Origin: Acidobacteriota bacterium | GTDB taxonomy: Bacteria; Acidobacteriota; Blastocatellia; Pyrinomonadales; Pyrinomonadaceae | DNA: 64,000 bases | NCBI GenBank assembly: GCA_019239425.1 | Contig: JAFAZX010000068.1 | Location: 186,001 to 250,000 of the forward strand | Direction: 5' to 3' | Part shown: positions 16,815 through 26,454 of the stretch, piece by piece | How the letters are laid out: each line of letters begins with the position of its first letter | Position numbering within the stretch: the stretch's first letter is position 1 | Program-made: the position numbers and the translations under genes | The notes under the pieces: generated by a model | Seen by the model: the letters and a program-made list of their open reading frames with translations, nothing else | Told to the model about the DNA's origin: nothing | The model's database searches: none

Positions 16815-19289
16815 TTACACGTCTAAGTTCTTCACATCCAGCGCATTATCCTCGATGAACTTGCGCCGCGGCTCGACCGCGTCGCCCATCAGGATAGTGA
16901 AAATCTGGTCCGTCTCGACCGCGTCGTCAATTTTGACCTGAAGCAGCGTCCGCTTGTCCGGGTTCATCGTGGTCTCCCAGAGTTGCTCGGGGTTCATCTC
17001 GCCGAGACCTTTGTAACGCTGTATCGTCAAATCCTTCTTCGCGGCCGTCAGGACACGTTCCAAAAGCTCCTCACGGGAAGCAACCGTCTCTTTCGTACCG
17101 TTTTCACCGATGCTGAAGGGCGCGGTAAGACGCTTTTCGAGCGTCTTGTAGATTTCCACTGCCTTCTGGAACTCGACGTGGCTCGCCAAGTCCCAGTCTA
17201 TTTTAACTTTTGAGCCTCCGGGAACCATCGTCTCGATTTCCCAGAGCCCGTGCTCCTCGTCCGGAGCCAAATCTGTCTTGTAACCCGCCTCGGCCAGTAC
17301 TGCCTCGACCCGTCCGATCTGCTCGCCCTCCTCTTCCTGGAAGACTCCCTTGAGAGTCGCGCTCTCTTCAGTCAGCACGCCACCGCGCCCGCCGAAAGCC
17401 TCCAGGAGGAGATTCAGTAACCGTCCGTCGTTGCCGAGCCTCCTGATAAGCCTTTCGCAGTAACGATTTAGCTCGACCATCTGCTCAAGAGTCCGGGCGA
17501 GTTCTTTGCCCTCGATGGTGCCGCCACCGTTGGCGGAAGTGACCTTCATGTCGCTGGTCGCCTGGCGAACGAGGTAGCGCACAATCGACTTCTCGTCCTT
17601 GATGTACTCTTCCTTCTTACCGCGTTTTACTTTAAACAGCGGCGGCTGCGCAATGAAGACGTGGCCGGATTCGATGAGCTTCGGCATCTGGCGGAAGAAG
17701 AAGGTCAGGAGCAGTGTACGGATGTGCGACCCGTCCACATCCGCGTCTGTCATGAAGATGATCTTGTGGTAGCGTAACTTGTTGAGATCAAAGTCTTCTT
17801 CACTCTTGCCGATACCTGTGCCGAGCGCCGTAATCAGCGTTTTGATCTCGCTGTGGCTAAGCATCTTGTCGAATCGGGCCTTCTCCACATTCAAGATTTT
17901 ACCTTTTAACGGTAGAACGGCCTGATTCCTGCGGTCACGCCCTTGCTTCGCGCTGCCACCCGCCGAATCGCCCTCGACGATGTATAGCTCGCACTGCGCC
18001 GGGTCTCGCTCCTGACAGTCTGCAAGCTTGCCGGGCAGCATTGTGGAGCCCATCGCCCCCTTGCGGACGATTTCTCGAGCCTTACGCGCGGCATCGCGCG
18101 CACGGGCGGCATCTACAGCTTTCCCGACTATTTTCTTAGCGACCGTCGGATTCTGCTCGAAATACTCGGTCAGGCGCTCGTTGAGGAACGACTCTACCGC
18201 CCCCTTCACGTCGGAGTTGAGCTTGCCCTTGGTCTGTCCTTCGAACTGCGGCTGCGGCAGCTTGACGGAGATGACCGCGACCAGACCCTCGCGCACGTCA
18301 TCGCCCGACAGAGTGGTTTTGAAGTTCTTGGCGAGGCCGGAAGACTGCGCATAGGAGTTGATGGTGCGCGTCAGCGCCGAGCGGAAGCCCGAGAGGTGCG
18401 TGCCGCCGTCAACCGTGTTGATGTTGTTGGCGAAGGAGTAGACCTTCTCGTCGTAGGCGTCGTTGTACTGGATAGCCACGTCCACCGAGAGGGAGTCGCC
18501 AGACTTTTCAAAGTAAACTGGCTTGTCGTGCAGCACCGTCTTGTTCTTGTTGAGGTGCTTGACGAATTCGGCGATGCCGCCGCGGTAGTAGAACTCGTGC
18601 GAGCGTTCAGGCTCCTGCCGCTCGTCCTTGATGGTGATGCGGATGCCTTTGTTGAGGAACGCCTTTTCGCGCAACCGCTCCGAGAGTTTGTCGAAGCTGA
18701 ACTCGGTTACTTCGAAAATCTCCGCGTCTGGCTTGAAGGTGATTTTGGTGCCGCGGCGGCGGGTCTTGCCCGTCATCTCAAGTTTGGTCGAGGGAATGCC
18801 GCGGACGTACTCCTGCTCGTAGGTCGCCCCGTCCCTCCAAATTTCGAGCCGGAGTGCCTCAGAGAGGAAATTTACGCAAGAGACGCCCACTCCGTGCAGG
18901 CCCCCGGACACCTTGTAGGCGTTCGAGTCGAACTTGCCGCCGGCGTGGAGTTTGGTCATGACGACCTCGGCGGCCGACTTCTTCTCCTGCTTGTGGTAAT
19001 CGACGGGAATGCCGCGGCCGTTGTCGATGACAGTGATCGAGTTGTCGAGGTGAATCGTGACTTCGACCGTGTCACAGAAGCCGGCGAGGGCTTCGTCAAC
19101 CGAGTTATCGACGACCTCGTAAACGAGGTGGTGGAGTCCCATCTCGCCCGTCGAGCCGATGTACATGGCCGGGCGTTTGCGGACGGCCTCGCGGCCTTCA
19201 AGAACTGTAATTGAAGTTGCAGTATAAGAGTCGTTCTTCTTCTTTGTTAAAGTAGTTGCTGTAGGCAAAGTGCTCTCCTCTTCTTGCAT
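16815..19289 (-). CDS. gyrB: DNA gyrase subunit B
   Basis: An 824-residue type II topoisomerase ATPase subunit, full length. The N-terminal GHKL ATPase is marked by YEVVDNSVDEALAG (Mg-binding Asn), DNGRGIPV and GGLHGVGVSCVN. The transducer domain follows, then the TOPRIM domain with EGDSAGGSA and DADVDGSHI (catalytic acidic residues), and the C-terminal YKGLGEMNPEQL that contacts GyrA. With GyrA it introduces negative supercoils, relieving fork stress. The gene lies 48 bases downstream of recF. gyrA is not in the window. Confidence 0.97.
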   Translation of the reverse strand: MQEEESTLPTATTLTKKKNDSYTATSITVLEGREAVRKRPAMYIGSTGEMGLHHLVYEVVDNSVDEALAGFCDTVEVTIHLDNSITVIDNGRGIPVDYHKQEKKSAAEVVMTKLHAGGKFDSNAYKVSGGLHGVGVSCVNFLSEALRLEIWRDGATYEQEYVRGIPSTKLEMTGKTRRRGTKITFKPDAEIFEVTEFSFDKLSERLREKAFLNKGIRITIKDERQEPERSHEFYYRGGIAEFVKHLNKNKTVLHDKPVYFEKSGDSLSVDVAIQYNDAYDEKVYSFANNINTVDGGTHLSGFRSALTRTINSYAQSSGLAKNFKTTLSGDDVREGLVAVISVKLPQPQFEGQTKGKLNSDVKGAVESFLNERLTEYFEQNPTVAKKIVGKAVDAARARDAARKAREIVRKGAMGSTMLPGKLADCQERDPAQCELYIVEGDSAGGSAKQGRDRRNQAVLPLKGKILNVEKARFDKMLSHSEIKTLITALGTGIGKSEEDFDLNKLRYHKIIFMTDADVDGSHIRTLLLTFFFRQMPKLIESGHVFIAQPPLFKVKRGKKEEYIKDEKSIVRYLVRQATSDMKVTSANGGGTIEGKELARTLEQMVELNRYCERLIRRLGNDGRLLNLLLEAFGGRGGVLTEESATLKGVFQEEEGEQIGRVEAVLAEAGYKTDLAPDEEHGLWEIETMVPGGSKVKIDWDLASHVEFQKAVEIYKTLEKRLTAPFSIGENGTKETVASREELLERVLTAAKKDLTIQRYKGLGEMNPEQLWETTMNPDKRTLLQVKIDDAVETDQIFTILMGDAVEPRRKFIEDNALDVKNLDV

Positions 19290-19337
19290 ATCTCTATACC
19301 GATTCCCCGCTTTGGGCAGACCGAAGGGTGACTGGAA

Positions 19338-20486
19338 TTAGATGCTATCCGCGGACGTAGCGATTGTTCTTCCAACTTCGACGCGCTTACCGCCGAAGGC
19401 CAAACCGTCCCTTACTTCGATGAGTTTTGCGCGTGCGGCAAACCCTTTGATGAGGTCATTTTTGGAGGTCGTAATAAACGTCTGGGTGCGCCCTTCGAGG
19501 TATTCCAGCAAATGACCGATTCGCCTCTGATCCAGTTCTGCATCCACATCATCCATCAGGAAAAGCGGATACTCATTGTGCCACGAATAATACACCGAAA
19601 TCGCCGCTAAGTCAAGTAAAATCAACGCACTACGCTGTTGGCCGGAGCTTCCGTAAGTGCGTATATCGCGCCCGTCGAAGAGGATTTCCAGGTCGTCCCG
19701 GTGCGGGCCGATAAGCGAGTAGCCCGAGGCGATTTCGGCTTGGAGACGTAGACGCAGGCGCTCTTTTATCAATCCTTCGTAATCGTCCAGATTGCCCTTA
19801 CCTTCGAGCGCAGAGACGTAACGAATCGTGACATCCTCACGCTCGAAGAGACGCTGTTGGAGGCTCCGGCCGAGGCGCTCGACGTAATCGCTTCGCGCGC
19901 GGTGAATGGCCGCGCCGAGGGAGACGATCTGTTCGTTCCAAGGCTCAATTAATTCACGCGCGTTCTCGACGTTCGTCTCGGAATCGGAGATGTCCTGGAG
20001 CAGCCGGTTCTTCTGCTTGATAACCCGCTGGTAGTCTGCGAGCGTCTGGACGTAGCTGTGGTGGAGCGAGACGACACCGCGGTCGAGGAACCTGCGGCGT
20101 GCGTCGGGGCCGCCGCGGACGACTTCGAGCTCGTCGGCGGTGAAGGGCACGACATGGAGCTGACTAAGGTAGCTCGCGACCGACTCGCGCTTGCCGTTGA
20201 GTGAGAGCGTCTTTGAGCTTCCCTGAAGGGTGACCTGCAAGTCCCTGTGCACGTCCTGTGAGCGCGCGACGCGCCCGCGGACTACCGACAGGTTCTCGCC
20301 AAAGCGTATCGCCTCCTGCGGCCTTTGCGTGCGGAAGGACTTCGACGTGGCAAGGAGGTAGATGGCTTCGAGCCAGTTCGTCTTCCCCTGCCCGTTCTCG
20401 CCGGAGATGACGTTGAGGCCCTCGCCCCAGAAGATTTCGCCGCCCAAATTCCTAAAATTGTGAGCCTCAATGGATTCGAGCAGCAT
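19338..20486 (-). CDS. recF: DNA replication/repair protein RecF
   Basis: A 382-residue SMC-like ATPase. Walker A is GENGQGKTN at residues 29-37, the N-terminal IEAHNFRN is typical of the family, and the signature/Walker B region contains SSGQQRSALILLDLA and FLMDDVDAELDQRR. RecF loads RecA with RecO and RecR at single-stranded gaps. The gene normally follows dnaN. Here a 16-kb transposon lies between the two, its left end 35 bases before the RecF start codon, so recF and gyrB have lost the direct dnaAN read-through and need another promoter or transposon read-through. Confidence 0.95.
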   Translation of the reverse strand: MLLESIEAHNFRNLGGEIFWGEGLNVISGENGQGKTNWLEAIYLLATSKSFRTQRPQEAIRFGENLSVVRGRVARSQDVHRDLQVTLQGSSKTLSLNGKRESVASYLSQLHVVPFTADELEVVRGGPDARRRFLDRGVVSLHHSYVQTLADYQRVIKQKNRLLQDISDSETNVENARELIEPWNEQIVSLGAAIHRARSDYVERLGRSLQQRLFEREDVTIRYVSALEGKGNLDDYEGLIKERLRLRLQAEIASGYSLIGPHRDDLEILFDGRDIRTYGSSGQQRSALILLDLAAISVYYSWHNEYPLFLMDDVDAELDQRRIGHLLEYLEGRTQTFITTSKNDLIKGFAARAKLIEVRDGLAFGGKRVEVGRTIATSADSI

Positions 20487-20516
20487 ATGTCGAGTTTAAC
20501 ATACGCTGCTCGAAAC

Positions 20517-20521
20517 AGAGG
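20517..20521. repeat. target-site duplication AGAGG, left copy
   Basis: AGAGG directly precedes the left TGATTCGG end of the element and is repeated exactly after the right end (36672-36676). Five base pairs is the duplication length of Tn7 transposition. Confidence 0.85.
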
Positions 20522-20676
20522 TGATTCGGAACAATAAAGTCGTCACCTTTACAGCAGCTAAATTATTCATTTTACGTTGGCTTTCGCGAAGTCGAGCGAG
20601 CGCAAAGTTACCAACTTTAGACTACATCGGCTGATTGAAGGGGTAACTTAGGAACAATAAAGTCACCAACTTTTTA
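20522..20676. promoter_or_regulatory. left transposon end with three spaced putative TnsB sites
   Basis: Related ~20-bp words occur at 20531-20552 (ACAATAAAGTCGTCACCTTT), 20604-20619 (AAAGTTACCAACTTTA) and 20655-20676 (CAATAAAGTCACCAAC and following T's). The spacing is wide, as in the left end of Tn7. The third site overlaps the tniQ stop codon. Confidence 0.75.
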
Positions 20677-22584
20677 CGCCGATACGGTGATACTTGCTGT
20701 CGCGCGCTCTGATGGCTTAATGCTCAACATTGCCGATAAGATAGCTGACATAATCACCGGACGTCGCGCGACCTTATCGCTTATTCCTGCCCTTCTCTTA
20801 AATGTTTTTCTGCTAGGCCGAATACCTTCTGAGCGGTAACACTCAGCCGCCCAATTCACCCGCCGGATCGCCGCCTCTTCAACCCCCTCGGACACTTTGG
20901 CAAGCGTCTTAACAGTTTGCGGAAGTAGGTGGCCGTTCTTGCCGAGCGTTGTCACTGCCCCTAGTGCTCTAGCGATACCAGATGCCGTCACGCGGACGGG
21001 CCGTCCCGGCGCGGCCCTAAGCCGCGCGGCCTCCTTCCTCGCCGCCTCGGACAATTCGCTGTCGCGCTTGCGCCAGTCCACATGCCGCGGCGCGCCTGCG
21101 GAAACTCGGCAGGCGGGAGAGTTCTGCTCGAACCATTCTCTATCATAGCGGCAGAGCCAAGTATAAGTTTTGCGGACTTTTACCGCCAATGCGCTCCGTC
21201 TGGCCTCCGGGTGCCTCTGCCTTGCCGCTTCCCACACCCGCCTATGTTCTTCTCTTAAATCGCTGTTGTCCGCCACCCTCCCAACCGTTTCCTTAGTGCT
21301 TTGCGAGTCTGGTTGGAGATGAAAATTTGCGATCTGTTGTAGAATGACGCGGGCGGAGATGCACAAGCGTCTGGCTATCTCCTTGCCGGTTTCCCCTTCT
21401 GCGCGCATCTCTTTGAGCTTGCCCTCCCAAACTTTCCCATACGTCACGTACCTGCCTATTAAGAAACGGTCGTCTTCCGACCGGTCGGGGCCGAAGCGCG
21501 AGTATGCAAATCCGCACCGGCATCGGAACGTACCCCGAGGTCTCTGATGGCGGTAGTCAAGGCTTACTTCACATTCTGCAATTACAGGCTGCCTGTAGTG
21601 CTCGGCGGCGCGGTTCAGGCAAGGCCACGGCCCTTGGCCGAAGGGGTGCTCCCTCAGAGGCAGTTGAAAAAATGCTGCTGCGGTGTAGCCCAAAAACTGC
21701 ATGAGTAGCAGATGCTTCAGAGGGTGTTGTGCCCGCCCGTGGTTATGTACAAGCCGTTGAAGCCACTTCTTTTTCCCCCTGAACCCGCAGTTGAGAGATT
21801 CTAGGAATTCGGGCGAGTAGTAATCATCCATTGCCGCCGCGAGGTCGCCGGTTTTCATCTTCCCGAACGGATTTGAAAGCCCGGCCTTGCTTAACAGATT
21901 GATGTAACGGTCACGGTAAGCAGGTTGATCCGACGTTAAGCCGGTTCGCTTCAACAACCAATCTATGTCCTCGGCGATGCGTAAAGAAACGCGATCCCTG
22001 CGGTCAGATTTATTTAGTGATCGGGGTTTCGCCGTCCCGATGACCTGTTCGGCCGTAACAAACATTACGTGGTTTGCACGGTGACGCGTGTGTAGAAGGC
22101 TGTCTTCCAAAAACACCTTATGTGCGGGACACACCTCAACCCCGGGCGCTTGGTGGAGCCGGTGCCAGTACGCCTCGCCGAATCTCTCCCTGTCATCCTC
22201 CACACAGATCGGGCAATACCGGAAGACCTTTGCCTTAGTGCCGGAGGTGAGAATTCCCAAGCGCGTGTGTATTGAGCCCCCACCCCTACCCCGAATGTCG
22301 TTGTATAAAAGGCTAACTCTTTCCGATGGCACGAATGGCCTGTACAAAGGCAGCAGCGTGTGGTCTTCGATGAGGCGTTCGGCCGTATAGCGGTGGCCCG
22401 GCGGTAATACGGCGATGAGGGTGTCAAGGTGACAAGGGAGATCGACCGCGACTATAGCTCTCGTTTCGCCGAAGAGGTCATGACCTGTCCTCTCCCTACT
22501 CCTGTAGCCCGCGCGCACGTGGTAGCGCGCGCAGGCGCTGTAGAGCAACTCGTCCGGAAGCGGGTCAGGGAAGAAACCGATCAC
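20674..22584 (-). CDS. tniQ: TniQ/TnsD-family target-selection protein
   Basis: A 636-residue protein with the TniQ zinc-finger domain: C124-x2-C127 in YCPICVEDD, then WHRLHQAPGVEVCPAH with C152 and H155. The start FFPDPLPDELLYSACARYH is the typical TniQ opening. A second CRCGF zinc-like pair is near residue 370, followed by helix-turn-helix-like repeats (TGKEIARRLCISARV, and later PVRVTASGIARALG). The large C-terminal half is as expected for TnsD, which binds a specific chromosomal site and recruits TnsC. The gene overlaps tnsC by 4 bases. From the insertion point the bound site is inferred to be the 3' end of dnaN. Confidence 0.9.
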   Translation of the reverse strand: MIGFFPDPLPDELLYSACARYHVRAGYRSRERTGHDLFGETRAIVAVDLPCHLDTLIAVLPPGHRYTAERLIEDHTLLPLYRPFVPSERVSLLYNDIRGRGGGSIHTRLGILTSGTKAKVFRYCPICVEDDRERFGEAYWHRLHQAPGVEVCPAHKVFLEDSLLHTRHRANHVMFVTAEQVIGTAKPRSLNKSDRRDRVSLRIAEDIDWLLKRTGLTSDQPAYRDRYINLLSKAGLSNPFGKMKTGDLAAAMDDYYSPEFLESLNCGFRGKKKWLQRLVHNHGRAQHPLKHLLLMQFLGYTAAAFFQLPLREHPFGQGPWPCLNRAAEHYRQPVIAECEVSLDYRHQRPRGTFRCRCGFAYSRFGPDRSEDDRFLIGRYVTYGKVWEGKLKEMRAEGETGKEIARRLCISARVILQQIANFHLQPDSQSTKETVGRVADNSDLREEHRRVWEAARQRHPEARRSALAVKVRKTYTWLCRYDREWFEQNSPACRVSAGAPRHVDWRKRDSELSEAARKEAARLRAAPGRPVRVTASGIARALGAVTTLGKNGHLLPQTVKTLAKVSEGVEEAAIRRVNWAAECYRSEGIRPSRKTFKRRAGISDKVARRPVIMSAILSAMLSIKPSERATASITVSA

Positions 22585-24206
22585 GCCGCCTCCTCATCCA
22601 AGAATTCGTTCGCCGACTGAATCAAGCCAGCCTTCTGGAGCGACTCGTTTGCTGGTGTGCCGGATTCGACACCGTCGGCGGCCTCGCCCCGCAGGTCGCC
22701 CTTCTCGAAAGCGGCGGCGCCGCTTTTCTTGTCCCGCCGCGGCTTCCTCCTGCGCGGCTTTGGGGCTGCCTCCCTGACGTCAGTTTGCGGGGGCTGCGGC
22801 GTGTCTGAAGTCGTGACTGAGATTTCAGGGTGGGCCTCTGTGGCCCCCTCCGCCTCTGCCGTCCTTTTCGTCCTTGGCAACTGCTTCTGTGCCTGTTTGA
22901 TGTAGTCGTCAATCCTGATGGGGTGGATGTCCTCGATGTCGGTGACGGAGTTAATGTCGCCCCTTCGCAGCGCGTCGAGAACCTTCTGCGCCTGCCGGAG
23001 GCTGTCGCGTGCGACCGACCTGATGATGCGTGCCGTAATCACTTCCTCACCGGAGACTATGGCGCGCACCTGTGCCAACATGTAGACCTTTGCCGCGAAG
23101 TCGGTGATGCCCTGTGTCTCCTCGTACAGCACGTGACTCAGTTCTTCCGTCAGCGGGCATGCGTTCCGCACGTACTGGTACGTCCAGAGCGACTCCAAGA
23201 ATAACTGCCAGACGCCGGGCTTGCTCTTTTTATCCTTTTCAGGGCTCCACACCTCCTCCTCCATCCTGTCCCACACGAGGTCGCCCTGCCCCGTTCCGCG
23301 CCTGATCTGATGAAACTCCCCGCTCAGTATGGCTTTTGCCGCGTAGGTGCCGACGAGGACAACGGGCACGCCGATGGTGTTGGCGACTTGCACGAAGAAG
23401 TTCAGCATTCTCTTCCCGCCGCCGCTTTTGGCGTGACTGAGGCGCTGTATCTCGTCGATGACGAGGACGCCGAGACCGTGGTTGGCGGCGACCCGCGCCA
23501 TCTGCGGCAGCATCTCGTCCACGGTGCGTCGGCCTCCCGCGTAGTTCGCCTCATAGTTGGTCCCGAGTATGTCGTCGATGGCCTGAAAGAAGTTCAGGCA
23601 CAGCCCCTTGATAGAGCCGTCGTGCGGGCACTCCAGCTTGAGCCAGACGATCTGCGCGTGGGTGAAGTCGCGGTCTCCGTAGTGGCTGTGATAAATGACC
23701 TGCGGGTAAAGAGAGACTACGGACTCGACGGAGGTTGACTTGCCGACGCCCGGGAACCCGATGATGGTGAAGCCGAGCGGGCTCGGGCGGGGGCGGTTCC
23801 CGACGACTGTCGTCGAAGACTCTAGAGCCTCTATGCCCTCGACCACATCCCGCCAGAAGTCGCGCGAGAGGGGGTTACGCTGTTGGTAGCTGGCGCGGAT
23901 CATCCGCGAGAAGCGCCTCTCCAAGTCCAGATGAATCGGCAGCGGGGCGAATAACTGGAGCGCACTCTGAATGAGGTGGAGGCGCAGGTGCGACGGTAAC
24001 CGGCGCTCCGCCTCGTCGTAGTTCGGGTAGTAGGCGAGCGCCTCTATCACCTCGTCCTCAGTCAGGATCGGCGGCAGGGCTTCAATAAAGGGGTTGCCCC
24101 GGTAGCCGGTGATCTCCTGCGGGAGGTAGGATGCTTTCGCGCGACGGCCCTTGAAAACGAGCAGTGGCATTGGTTCCGGTCTCTTGTCCGAAGGCTGGTC
24201 GGTCAT
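22581..24206 (-). CDS. tnsC: TnsC-like AAA+ transposition regulator
   Basis: A 541-residue AAA+ ATPase. Walker A is GFPGVGKS at 150-157, Walker B is VLVIDE with D251-E252, and a sensor-like VVLVGT follows. The N-terminal ~110 residues resemble the TnsB/TniQ contact region of TnsC proteins. The C-terminal ~100 residues are rich in Lys, Pro and Ala and probably disordered. TnsC forms ATP-dependent filaments on target DNA, joining the TniQ-bound site to the TnsAB transposase. It overlaps tnsB and tniQ by 4 bases each (ATGA), indicating a coupled operon. Confidence 0.93.
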   Translation of the reverse strand: MTDQPSDKRPEPMPLLVFKGRRAKASYLPQEITGYRGNPFIEALPPILTEDEVIEALAYYPNYDEAERRLPSHLRLHLIQSALQLFAPLPIHLDLERRFSRMIRASYQQRNPLSRDFWRDVVEGIEALESSTTVVGNRPRPSPLGFTIIGFPGVGKSTSVESVVSLYPQVIYHSHYGDRDFTHAQIVWLKLECPHDGSIKGLCLNFFQAIDDILGTNYEANYAGGRRTVDEMLPQMARVAANHGLGVLVIDEIQRLSHAKSGGGKRMLNFFVQVANTIGVPVVLVGTYAAKAILSGEFHQIRRGTGQGDLVWDRMEEEVWSPEKDKKSKPGVWQLFLESLWTYQYVRNACPLTEELSHVLYEETQGITDFAAKVYMLAQVRAIVSGEEVITARIIRSVARDSLRQAQKVLDALRRGDINSVTDIEDIHPIRIDDYIKQAQKQLPRTKRTAEAEGATEAHPEISVTTSDTPQPPQTDVREAAPKPRRRKPRRDKKSGAAAFEKGDLRGEAADGVESGTPANESLQKAGLIQSANEFLDEEAA

Positions 24207-26422
24207 TTTCCTTGTCTCCTCTCACGAAGTCTGCGCAGCTTGTCGGTAGGTTGGGGCGGCGGCACGTACCCCGCCGGCAGATTAGAAGGCGTATCGCCCG
24301 CCCGCTTTTTCGATGCGGCGCGAGACGCTGCGCCGGGGGCGTCGCCGCCCAACTTCCAAGCTGCCGCCTCGTGCTCGGCGGCCCGCTCGGCGCGGCGGTT
24401 CCCGCGGATCCCCTTAACCCGGGCGCTGTCACTCTCGCCGCTGCCCGCCTGAGCGGTCTTCGCCTTGGCCTCCGCGACGAGTTTCTCCCTTCTGGCGTTG
24501 AATTCGGCGTCCGACTGCTGTTTGCGCGTCCGCGCGGCTTCCGCGCGCTGCTTGCGCAACTCGAATTCCTCCTCCACCTCGTATCTATCGCAGCCCCTGA
24601 AGGTCTTGTCGGCTTCGATCAGGTGGCAGACCTCCGCCCGCCTGTCGCCGCCGAGCCGCAGGTAGACGCGGTCGAGATTGCGTGGGTCGCGGGCGACACG
24701 AATCTTCTTGGCTCCGTTCTCGCGCGCCCGCACGAACCAGCCCTCCTCCAGCGCCCTCTCACAGGTATAGAACAGGCCCTCACACCGGATGCCGCGGGCC
24801 GTGATCGAGGCATCAAGTGTGGGCAGGAGGTTCAGCCGGAGCGTATCCGGGTCCACTTTGCGCAGGTGACCGCTCCGGTTCCTGACGCCCCAATTCCACA
24901 GGTTGAGCGGGGTAGGCTCGACGTGGTCAGCAATCATGTCCTTGTCCAGCCTATATCCGTTGAGGAGGTGATTCCGGTTGTAGTCGAGGGCGCATAGAGC
25001 CATGAGCTTGCGGAACTCGTGAATATCGAGGGCCGCATCGAGACGGTAATCGCGGTCGCCGCGCTCGCGCCGCCTGACGGCCCCCGGTACCCAATGGGTA
25101 GCCCGCTCGTTGCAGATGTCAACGTGCTGCTCGATCATGCCCTTCATCTCGGCGCGGTAAGGCGGCGTGTTTTGGACACGTATGTTGAAGGCGTTGACGA
25201 TGTGGTCGGCGTTGTAGCCTTCGAGTTCGCCGCGGTCGGCTACGATGGATTCCGGCAGGTGGCGACTCGGCCAGTCAGCCTCCTCAATGGTGATCTCGTA
25301 CTCGGCGCAGAAGGCGACCTTGTCTGAGGCGGCGTGCTCAACAGCCAGCATGGCCCCGGTCCAGTTAGGGCCTTCGAGCGTAACGCTGAACCCGGCCCAC
25401 ACGCGGCTGTAGAGGTCTTTCACGTAGTGGACTACGGGGCGCCCGATGATGCGGCTGCGGTCGAGGGAACTAACGAGGTAGACGTCGGCGACTGTCGCGT
25501 CGATCTGGTAGACGGAGCCGGGGCCAAATGCCATCTGCGTCGAGTCGCCGAGGATAGCCCGCCCCGAAAGGTTGAATCTGGCCTCGCCATCTCTGGCGAT
25601 TTGCGAGCGCCGAGGATCTCGACCCTTCCTGTACCAGTATCTGAATTGCCTGTATGTTGGGAGTTCGTGCGCCGGGGGGAGGACAGGAACCAGCGCCCCG
25701 TCGTCGTTCAGGCTGTAGCCCACGTTGAAGAATCTTTCCAGCGTCCGTTGGTACGCATCTCTGAGGGTCCTCTTCTCACGCTTCTCGTAGAACAGCTTGA
25801 TGCCGGACCGGAACCGGCTGAGGATGTCCTCGTTGACGTTGACGCCGGTCGGATGTTCCGTCACCTTCGAGAGGCTACTGCGCCGACCGAGTTTTACCTC
25901 CTCCCGCGCTTCGTCGCCTTCTTTCTTGCGCGCCTCGTCGCTCCTGTCTCTCCACCCGCACCGGTCGAATGAAGGCAGCAAGGCATTCTTGATCTGCCCG
26001 CGCTGCCAGTAGCGGCGCAGGTGGTCGTAAAGAACCGTCTTGTCGCACCCCAACTCCCTCGCCCGCGCCATGATGGGTGAGTTGCGTGCGTGAAAGGTGA
26101 ATACGCGCGGGTCGCCGCTCTCGACGAGCGGGGCAATGCGATCCCAATATTTATCCCTGTGTCGGCGGTGCGCCTTCTTAATCTCATGCTCGGGGCGCTG
26201 GCAAAGCGGCGCGTAAGGGTCTATCGTCAAGACCCGCGCCTCTCCTGCCACGACGGCCGTCTCAAGCTCGCCACGGACGCGCTGCACGGGTCGCGCCTTC
26301 GGGTCGTTTATGCAAATTGTTACCGCCATCTCGCCGTCCGGCTCGAACCAGAGGAGACGCTCGACGCGGCTCTGTCCCGGCTCGCCGTTCCACTCGAAAA
26401 GCATGTTCTTGTATAAATCCAT
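24203..26422 (-). CDS. tnsB: TnsB-like DDE transposase
   Basis: A 739-residue transposase of the TnsB/Mu/retroviral integrase type. The catalytic triad is visible as D308 (YQIDATVADVY), D396 (SIVADRGELEG) and E431 (MKGMIEQH). N-terminal helix-turn-helix domains (residues ~110-150, VLYDHLRRYWQRG) should bind the terminal repeats. A beta-barrel follows the catalytic core, and the C-terminal ~150 residues are charged coiled-coil and disordered, the region that contacts TnsC. It cuts and joins the 3' ends of the element; the second strand is cut by TnsA. Confidence 0.95.
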   Translation of the reverse strand: MDLYKNMLFEWNGEPGQSRVERLLWFEPDGEMAVTICINDPKARPVQRVRGELETAVVAGEARVLTIDPYAPLCQRPEHEIKKAHRRHRDKYWDRIAPLVESGDPRVFTFHARNSPIMARARELGCDKTVLYDHLRRYWQRGQIKNALLPSFDRCGWRDRSDEARKKEGDEAREEVKLGRRSSLSKVTEHPTGVNVNEDILSRFRSGIKLFYEKREKRTLRDAYQRTLERFFNVGYSLNDDGALVPVLPPAHELPTYRQFRYWYRKGRDPRRSQIARDGEARFNLSGRAILGDSTQMAFGPGSVYQIDATVADVYLVSSLDRSRIIGRPVVHYVKDLYSRVWAGFSVTLEGPNWTGAMLAVEHAASDKVAFCAEYEITIEEADWPSRHLPESIVADRGELEGYNADHIVNAFNIRVQNTPPYRAEMKGMIEQHVDICNERATHWVPGAVRRRERGDRDYRLDAALDIHEFRKLMALCALDYNRNHLLNGYRLDKDMIADHVEPTPLNLWNWGVRNRSGHLRKVDPDTLRLNLLPTLDASITARGIRCEGLFYTCERALEEGWFVRARENGAKKIRVARDPRNLDRVYLRLGGDRRAEVCHLIEADKTFRGCDRYEVEEEFELRKQRAEAARTRKQQSDAEFNARREKLVAEAKAKTAQAGSGESDSARVKGIRGNRRAERAAEHEAAAWKLGGDAPGAASRAASKKRAGDTPSNLPAGYVPPPQPTDKLRRLRERRQGK

Positions 26423-26454
26423 CTCGCGTCTCCTCCGGACTGTTAGCGGCCCTC

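Noticed and set aside
20511..20521. CGAAACAGAGG near the left end versus CGAAACAAGAGG at the right as a longer, imperfect duplication
   Set aside because: Aligning the inverted ends places CGAAACA of the right side inside the element (its terminal TGTTTCG), leaving an exact 5-bp AGAGG duplication; the longer likeness is accidental.
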